From assembly GCA_002483365.1 (NCBI GenBank), contig DLHT01000015.1:2132-66131 (forward strand): a DNA stretch of 64,000 bases, written 5' to 3'. This DNA is from Cellvibrio sp. UBA7661. Lineage in GTDB: Bacteria; Pseudomonadota; Gammaproteobacteria; Pseudomonadales; Cellvibrionaceae. Position 1 is the first letter of the stretch; each line of letters begins with the position of its first letter. The notes beneath the pieces were generated by a model. The model did not search any database. It was not told the DNA's origin and saw only the letters and a list, made by a program, of their open reading frames with translations. Shown here piece by piece: positions 59,243 through 64,000 of the stretch. A program made the translations under genes and the position numbers.

Positions 59243-61378
59243 TTAGAACGAGTAAGTTGCGCTTAACGTATAGTTTCTTGGTGCCGCATTGGTGTACTCG
59301 GAGTAAAAACCCACCTGCCCGTAGTAATGCTCATCAGTCAGGTTATCCACGTTAAATTGCACGGCAAAATCGTCAGTCAGGTTGTAGCGAACCATCACAC
59401 TTGCCAGTGTGTAAGCATCTTGTACCAATGCGGGCAAACCTTCACCACCGCTGCCGCGACGTTCACTCTCCCAACTCACCCCACCACCTATCGTTAAACC
59501 GTCCAAGGCATTGGTAAATTCATAAGTGGTAAATACATTTAGCTTTTTGCGCGGGCTATCGGTATTCACTTCGGTGCCTACGGCATCTTCCGCTTTGAAT
59601 TGCGCATAGCCTGCCGAGAGATTCCAATTTGGTGTCAGATAACCCACCGCTTCAAGTTCAAAGCCTTTGCTTTCAACCCCTTTAGCACCGCGGTAAAAAA
59701 ATTCAGGCGGCGCACTGCCAACTGGCGGTAAAAACCCTGCGACCTGGGCGACATTGTCTTGTTGGATCTGGAAAACCGCGACTGCGGTTTGCAGTGCTCC
59801 ATCAAAGAAACTACTTTTCAAACCAGCCTCAATGTTGGTGCCTTCTACCGGATCAAGAAAATTCAAATCGGCATCGCGTGCATTTTGCGGTTTGAAAATC
59901 TCAGTGAAGCTGGTGTAAACATTGTGGCTTTCAGTGATGGTATAGGTGAGGCCCGCATAGGGAACTACCACGTCGTCATTGCCATAACTTTTGGTGCCGC
60001 TCCAATCAAAACCGTTCTGCTGCCAGGATGAAACACGGCCACCGGCGATGAATTTAAGATCGTCGTTTATCGATAAGCGAGTCGCTGCGTAGTAGCCGTC
60101 TTGATCGGTTGTGGACTGGGATGCAACAAAACCATCCGCACTGAACGTCGGCTCGGGATAACGGCCATCCCACTCAAAGAAATTGCCCGTCGTCGGCTGG
60201 AACGACAGCGCAGTAAAGTTGGCAGTTTCTGTTTCGTAGCTGCTATCGAGCGCACCCACGACAAATTCGTGATCGCGATTAAACAGGTTGTAAGTGCCTT
60301 TCAATTGCACATCAACACTGTCCTGCTTGTTGTAGCCAGCGCTCATGTAAGGAAAAGGTGCATTGGAAAATTCACCGGTTGTTTTATCCACGGTTCCCGA
60401 TAAATACAACAACTTGGTGTCTGCGGTATTTTTGGTGTGGTTATAACTGACCTTTGCCTCCCAACCATTGGCAAATTGGTGGGCCAAAGTGACAAAACTA
60501 TTTTCGTTGGTAGTATCCCAATAAGTCCAATCAGCAGAGGTGGTGACCGACTGATCCCAATCCGTTGGCGTGCCATCGCTAAACCATGCAGGCAATGCCC
60601 CCCAGGTAGAACCTTTTGGATTAGTTTCCTGATAGCTGCTGCCAACACTCAGTGAAGTACTTGCCCCCAGGTTCGCATCAATCACACCATAAATAATGCC
60701 GCGGTCATCTTCAGGGATTGTCATATAGGTATCGCTAACTTCCTTTTTGACCACGATGCGCGCACGCACTGCACCATTTGCCGTCAGCGGTGTTGATAGA
60801 TCGCCAGAGATAAATCGGGTATCCCAACGGCCAACACCGGCGTTCACATAGCCGGTCAATTCCGTTGCGGTTGCATGCTTACGCACCAGATTAATGGACG
60901 CAGAAGGATCGCCCGCACCAGTCAATAAACCCGTCGCGCCGCGCACCACTTCAATGCGTTCGTAAATAGAAACATCGGCAATGGTTTCGCCCGAATCACC
61001 AGCCAGGCTCCAGGCTTGGGGCACGCCATCGATCTGGTACTTATCAATTTCAAAACCGCGCGCGTTGAAAGTGTTGCGCGTGGTGTCCAGATTGTTGGAT
61101 GACACGCCCACCGTCTGGGTAACCACATCAGCAACGGAATTCAAATTCTGATCGATGATGCGCTGCTCAGTCATGATGCTGACCGACTGGGGTGTTTCAA
61201 ACAAGGTCAAGCCCAAACCGGTGGCCGTATCCACCTTGTCGGCCACCGTGTACTGGCCGGTAACCAGTACGGTTTCAATACTGTCCTGAGCGTAGACAGC
61301 AGTAGAAATACAAGCTGCGTGTATTGCAGCAACGAGTGGCAGGGTTTTGAAACCGGCTTTAACGCGATAGGACAACAT
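59243..61378 (-). CDS. TonB-dependent siderophore receptor
   Basis: A 711-residue outer-membrane receptor. A signal peptide (1-30) is followed by the TonB box ETVLVTGQY, a plug domain (TPQSVSIMTEQRIIDQN, RGFEIDKYQIDGVP, RGATGLLTGAGDPSASINLVRK) and a beta-barrel ending in YTLSATYSF. The plug motifs are those of ferric-siderophore receptors of the FhuA/FpvA class. A Fur box lies 40-60 bases upstream, so it is probably iron-repressed. The siderophore is unknown. Confidence 0.93.
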   Translation of the reverse strand: MLSYRVKAGFKTLPLVAAIHAACISTAVYAQDSIETVLVTGQYTVADKVDTATGLGLTLFETPQSVSIMTEQRIIDQNLNSVADVVTQTVGVSSNNLDTTRNTFNARGFEIDKYQIDGVPQAWSLAGDSGETIADVSIYERIEVVRGATGLLTGAGDPSASINLVRKHATATELTGYVNAGVGRWDTRFISGDLSTPLTANGAVRARIVVKKEVSDTYMTIPEDDRGIIYGVIDANLGASTSLSVGSSYQETNPKGSTWGALPAWFSDGTPTDWDQSVTTSADWTYWDTTNENSFVTLAHQFANGWEAKVSYNHTKNTADTKLLYLSGTVDKTTGEFSNAPFPYMSAGYNKQDSVDVQLKGTYNLFNRDHEFVVGALDSSYETETANFTALSFQPTTGNFFEWDGRYPEPTFSADGFVASQSTTDQDGYYAATRLSINDDLKFIAGGRVSSWQQNGFDWSGTKSYGNDDVVVPYAGLTYTITESHNVYTSFTEIFKPQNARDADLNFLDPVEGTNIEAGLKSSFFDGALQTAVAVFQIQQDNVAQVAGFLPPVGSAPPEFFYRGAKGVESKGFELEAVGYLTPNWNLSAGYAQFKAEDAVGTEVNTDSPRKKLNVFTTYEFTNALDGLTIGGGVSWESERRGSGGEGLPALVQDAYTLASVMVRYNLTDDFAVQFNVDNLTDEHYYGQVGFYSEYTNAAPRNYTLSATYSF

Positions 61379-61414
61379 AATTCTGGCTCTCGGGGTAATT
61401 TGAGCGTCAGAATA

Positions 61415-61434
61415 TCATAATGATAATCGCTATC
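61415..61434 (-). promoter_or_regulatory. Fur box upstream of the TonB-dependent receptor
   Basis: On the minus strand GATAGCGATTATCATTATG matches the 19-bp Fur consensus at 15 positions by my count. It lies about 35-55 bases upstream of the receptor start. Confidence 0.75.
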
Positions 61435-61655
61435 AATAGCATTTAGATTAAAAAGATGATGTTTGCCGGCGGTTTACCACGACTTTATAGATAACTGATG
61501 GCTGGGCGAAATAGCCATCGCCGGAGTAAATGCTGCATACAAAAGGCGCAGTCTGGTGATAAACCAGAACCAGTAATGCTGTAATGAACAGAATGGTTAA
61601 ACCGAAGAAAATAGACAGGCTAATAAAATTGCCGCCCTGGCAATAAATCAGTTAC

Positions 61656-61682
61656 AAAAAGAGCGGCCAAGCCGCTCTTTTT
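61656..61682 (-). terminator. Terminator of the YqhA-family gene
   Basis: AAAAAGAGCGGC, a CAA loop and GCCGCTCTTTTT. Confidence 0.85.
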
Positions 61683-61740
61683 GTTGATCACGTTTTGTTG
61701 GCGATTGTATGTGTGAGTTTCATCAATCGCTTTTGCAATA

Positions 61741-62352
61741 TCAATGATGGCCCGCTTTTGTTCCATTACTGACTTTCTGCATTAACCAATCGGTGTAAGC
61801 AATACCAATTGCCGATGCGATAAATGCCATATGGATAATGGTTTGCCACATCACACCTGCTTCAGTAATTTTTGCACAGGCACTTGGGTTGTTGGCGTAT
61901 TGTTTTAACTTCACCAGCTCCTCACAAGGAATGCCGATATAACCCGCTTCGATAAATGTTTTTAACAAATGGATAGAAGAGATACCGATAATTGCCATCG
62001 CCAACTTTACCTTCAATACCGTTGCATTTACGTGGCTCAACCATTCAGGTTGATCGGGATGACCATCAAGACGCAGGCGCGATACGAAGGTCTCGTAACC
62101 ACCAACAATCACCATCACCAACAGATTGGAAATCATCACCACATCGATCAAGCCCAACACGATCAGCATAATTTGTTGTTCATTCATCGAGGCGACATCG
62201 GTCACCAGATGCGTCAGTTCCTTCAAGAACAAAAACACATAGGCACACTGCGCGATAATCAAACCCAAATATAAAGGCAACTGTAGCCAGCGCGAGCTGA
62301 ATATTAATGCCGGTAGAAATCCAGTTTTATAGCCGGAAGGAACTTCGCTCAT
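61741..62352 (-). CDS. YqhA/UPF0114 family inner-membrane protein
   Basis: About 203 residues from the ATG at 62352 (MSEVPSGYKTGFLPALIFSS), preceded by AAGGTG; a longer frame to 62406 adds 18 residues. Three or four membrane helices and the conserved SSRWLQLPLYLGLI and VKLAMAIIGISSIHLLKTFI match the UPF0114 family of unknown function. It lies beside moeB and the TonB receptor but probably has its own promoter. Confidence 0.85.
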   Translation of the reverse strand: MSEVPSGYKTGFLPALIFSSRWLQLPLYLGLIIAQCAYVFLFLKELTHLVTDVASMNEQQIMLIVLGLIDVVMISNLLVMVIVGGYETFVSRLRLDGHPDQPEWLSHVNATVLKVKLAMAIIGISSIHLLKTFIEAGYIGIPCEELVKLKQYANNPSACAKITEAGVMWQTIIHMAFIASAIGIAYTDWLMQKVSNGTKAGHH

Positions 62353-62437
62353 CAAAACACCTTTGAGTAAATGGAAATAAATAGAGTCAGAAACCGATGG
62401 CGCCAATATAAAGATGCCATTGCAAAAAACAAGTTTT

Positions 62438-63190
62438 TTACACAGGCTTACGCTGGCTGCACACCGGGCACTCGGGATCTTTGGGCAGCTTCATCTCACG
62501 CCATTGGCTATGGCGTGCATCCAACAACAACAAACGCCCAGCAAGGGATGTTCCAAAACCACAGATCAGCTTGATGGTTTCCAGCGCCTGCATTGAGCCA
62601 ATAACACCCACCAGTGGTGCCAACACACCATTGGCGGCACAGGTCAGGTCATCGGTATCGTCTTCATACAAGCAGCGATAACAAGGGCTGTTTTGTTGGC
62701 GCGGATCAAACACCGCAACTTGCCCCTCCAAGCGGATCGCTGCACCCGATACCAACGGAACGCCAGCTGCCACACAGGCGGCATTGATTGCAAAGCGCGT
62801 GGCAAAATTATCGGTGCAATCCACCACAACATCAGCACGTTTAACTTGCCCGGCAAGATTGTCTGCATCCAATACCTGCTCAATACATTCGATGCGCACT
62901 TCGGGGTTTAACTCGCGCAACGCCTGCGCCGCCGAGGCCGATTTGTTCATGCCAATGCGCGCACCAGTATGCGCAATCTGGCGCTGCAAATTGGTTAAAT
63001 CTACCGAATCAAAATCAGCCAGCACCAAATGCCCTACACCCGCAGCAGCAAGGTACATGGACACCGGTGAACCCAATCCGCCCAGCCCGATAATCAACAC
63101 GCGCGCCGCCAGTAATTTTTCCTGCCCGTCGATATCGACATCAGGCAACATAATCTGGCGCGAGTAACGCAATAATTGTTCGTCGTTCAC
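62438..63190 (-). CDS. moeB: ThiF/MoeB family adenylyltransferase
   Basis: A 250-residue E1-like enzyme. The ATP-binding GLGGLGSPVSMYLAAAGVG (about residues 33-51), DFDSVDLTNLQRQ and CTDNFATRFAIN motifs are intact. Zinc is probably held by CYRC (about 172) and CPVC near the end. MoeB adenylates the C terminus of molybdopterin synthase subunit MoaD; the similar ThiF does so for ThiS. The location directly after prmC is common for moeB, so I prefer it. Confidence 0.88.
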   Translation of the reverse strand: MNDEQLLRYSRQIMLPDVDIDGQEKLLAARVLIIGLGGLGSPVSMYLAAAGVGHLVLADFDSVDLTNLQRQIAHTGARIGMNKSASAAQALRELNPEVRIECIEQVLDADNLAGQVKRADVVVDCTDNFATRFAINAACVAAGVPLVSGAAIRLEGQVAVFDPRQQNSPCYRCLYEDDTDDLTCAANGVLAPLVGVIGSMQALETIKLICGFGTSLAGRLLLLDARHSQWREMKLPKDPECPVCSQRKPV

Positions 63191-64000
63191 GATTGCTCCT
63201 TCTTTTTGCCAAGCGATACGCGTTCATTGCCACCAAAGTCGCATCGGGTTTCTACGGCAATAAATCCGCGCGCGCGCAATAATGCCCGCACGGATTCACC
63301 TTGATCGTAGCCGTGCTCTAACAACAACCAACCGCCTTCCGCCACATAATTCCAGCTATCACGAATGATTAATTCAATATCGGCTAGACCATGATTACCT
63401 GCGACCAGCGCCGAGCGCGGTTCAAAACGTACATCGCCTTGTTCGAGGTGATGGTCCTGTGGATCTATATACGGAGGATTACTGACAATCACATCAAATG
63501 CTTGCGCAGGAACAGCAGAAAACCAATCGCTTTGCAGGATGCTTACATAATCAAATTCTAAAGCACGACGATTTTTTTCTGCCAATGCAACAGCATCTGC
63601 CGAGTAATCCACCCCCAGCAATTGCCAATGCGGTTTTTCGCTGGCCAGCGCCAATACAATTGCTCCTGTGCCCGTACCCAAATCCAAACAACGCCGCTGC
63701 TGTAACGGTGCATCATTGGCAAATAATTCCAGTACAGTCTCTACCAATAACTCGGTATCCGGGCGGGGAATCAAGGTGGAATTATTCACTGACAACGGCA
63801 GTGACCAGAATTCACGCTGGCCAATAATATGTGCAATCGGCTCACCGTTTTTTCGGCGCTGAAAAAAATCGTCAAATATTTTTTGCTGCTCAAATGTGAG
63901 TGTTTTATCTGGCCAGGTAAAAAGCCAGGTGCGATTTTTTTGCAGAATATTGCAGAGCAGTAATTCAATATCGAGGCGAGCGGAATCGCTTACGGATTCC
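63187..64000 (-). CDS. prmC: Peptide chain release factor N5-glutamine methyltransferase, truncated by window edge
   Basis: The frame is open to the right edge, so the first few residues are missing. Visible residues begin ESVSDSARLDIELLLCNILQ, an expected PrmC N-terminal part, then GEPIAHIIGQREFW, LIPRPDTELLVE, the SAM motif DLGTGTGAIVLALA and the catalytic NPPY in VIVSNPPYIDP. It methylates the GGQ glutamine of RF1 and RF2. An internal GTG at 63795 is not the start because conserved sequence lies upstream. It overlaps moeB by 4 bases. Confidence 0.95.
   Translation of the reverse strand, partial: ESVSDSARLDIELLLCNILQKNRTWLFTWPDKTLTFEQQKIFDDFFQRRKNGEPIAHIIGQREFWSLPLSVNNSTLIPRPDTELLVETVLELFANDAPLQQRRCLDLGTGTGAIVLALASEKPHWQLLGVDYSADAVALAEKNRRALEFDYVSILQSDWFSAVPAQAFDVIVSNPPYIDPQDHHLEQGDVRFEPRSALVAGNHGLADIELIIRDSWNYVAEGGWLLLEHGYDQGESVRALLRARGFIAVETRCDFGGNERVSLGKKKEQS

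Larger units (their letters stand above)
61379..61740. other. Intergenic region with Fur box and terminator
   Basis: No gene visible. It contains the receptor promoter with a Fur box, a small hairpin (GATGGCT with AGCCATC near 61498-61519) without T-run, and the YqhA-family terminator. Confidence 0.5.

Overview
The window looks like chromosomal DNA of a polysaccharide-degrading gammaproteobacterium of the Cellvibrio/Saccharophagus/Teredinibacter type. Support comes from secreted enzymes joined by long serine-rich linkers (Ala-Ser-Ser-Val style), gammaproteobacterial housekeeping synteny (rpsU-yqeY-dnaG-rpoD-tRNA; nadD-rsfS-rlmH-mrdA-rodA-mltB-rlpA-dacA), a PhoP/PhoQ-like pair and TonB-dependent iron uptake. 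I see no prophage, transposase or CRISPR array; genus assignment is inference.

Layout. 1-2.4 kb: the end of a MoxR ATPase gene, a DUF58 gene, and an acetyltransferase that closely resembles the AAC(3)-I gentamicin acetyltransferases. 2.4-10.2 kb: a two-gene operon on the minus strand, consisting of a 2147-residue secreted fusion protein (starch-binding-type modules, serine linkers, a PQQ-type sugar dehydrogenase propeller, four CxxCH haem motifs, Ig-like domains, and the DUF1587/1595/1592/1588/1585 set best known from planctomycetes) followed by its usual partner, a DUF1552 protein. 10.6-20.8 kb: a DUF805/pilin-helix membrane protein, then the cell-wall elongation cluster read from proA down to dacA. 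21-25.5 kb: a glycine-zipper protein, a PepSY protein, a PhoP/PhoQ-like two-component system and a DegV-family protein. 25.7-32.4 kb: a GH16 beta-glucanase lipoprotein and a di-haem oxidoreductase carrying two F5/8-type sugar-binding domains. 32.8-41.5 kb: galE, a TorF-type porin, an EamA exporter preceded by a structured, terminator-ended leader or small RNA, cca, a pteridine reductase, a CorA-type transporter, folK-folB and tsaD. 41.7-46.9 kb: the macromolecular synthesis operon and a CAU-anticodon tRNA. 46.9-55 kb: a TerB-DnaJ protein, YbiT-type ABC-F, a PstS-like/porin/chemoreceptor group, and an ECF sigma operon. 55-64 kb: PBP1b, a PfkB kinase, a 58-residue PLDc_N membrane protein, a Fur-box TonB receptor, a YqhA-family protein, MoeB and the 3' part of prmC.

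The most unusual content is the pair of secreted, carbohydrate-binding, haem-bearing oxidoreductases (about 3.8-10.2 kb and 29.2-32.4 kb), the second beside a GH16 glucanase. They suggest extracellular oxidative chemistry at a polysaccharide surface, possibly feeding electrons to other enzymes, but that function is inference. Two copies of a 77-nt double-hairpin repeat, a 109-nt nested inverted repeat and a candidate structured RNA are the main non-coding features.
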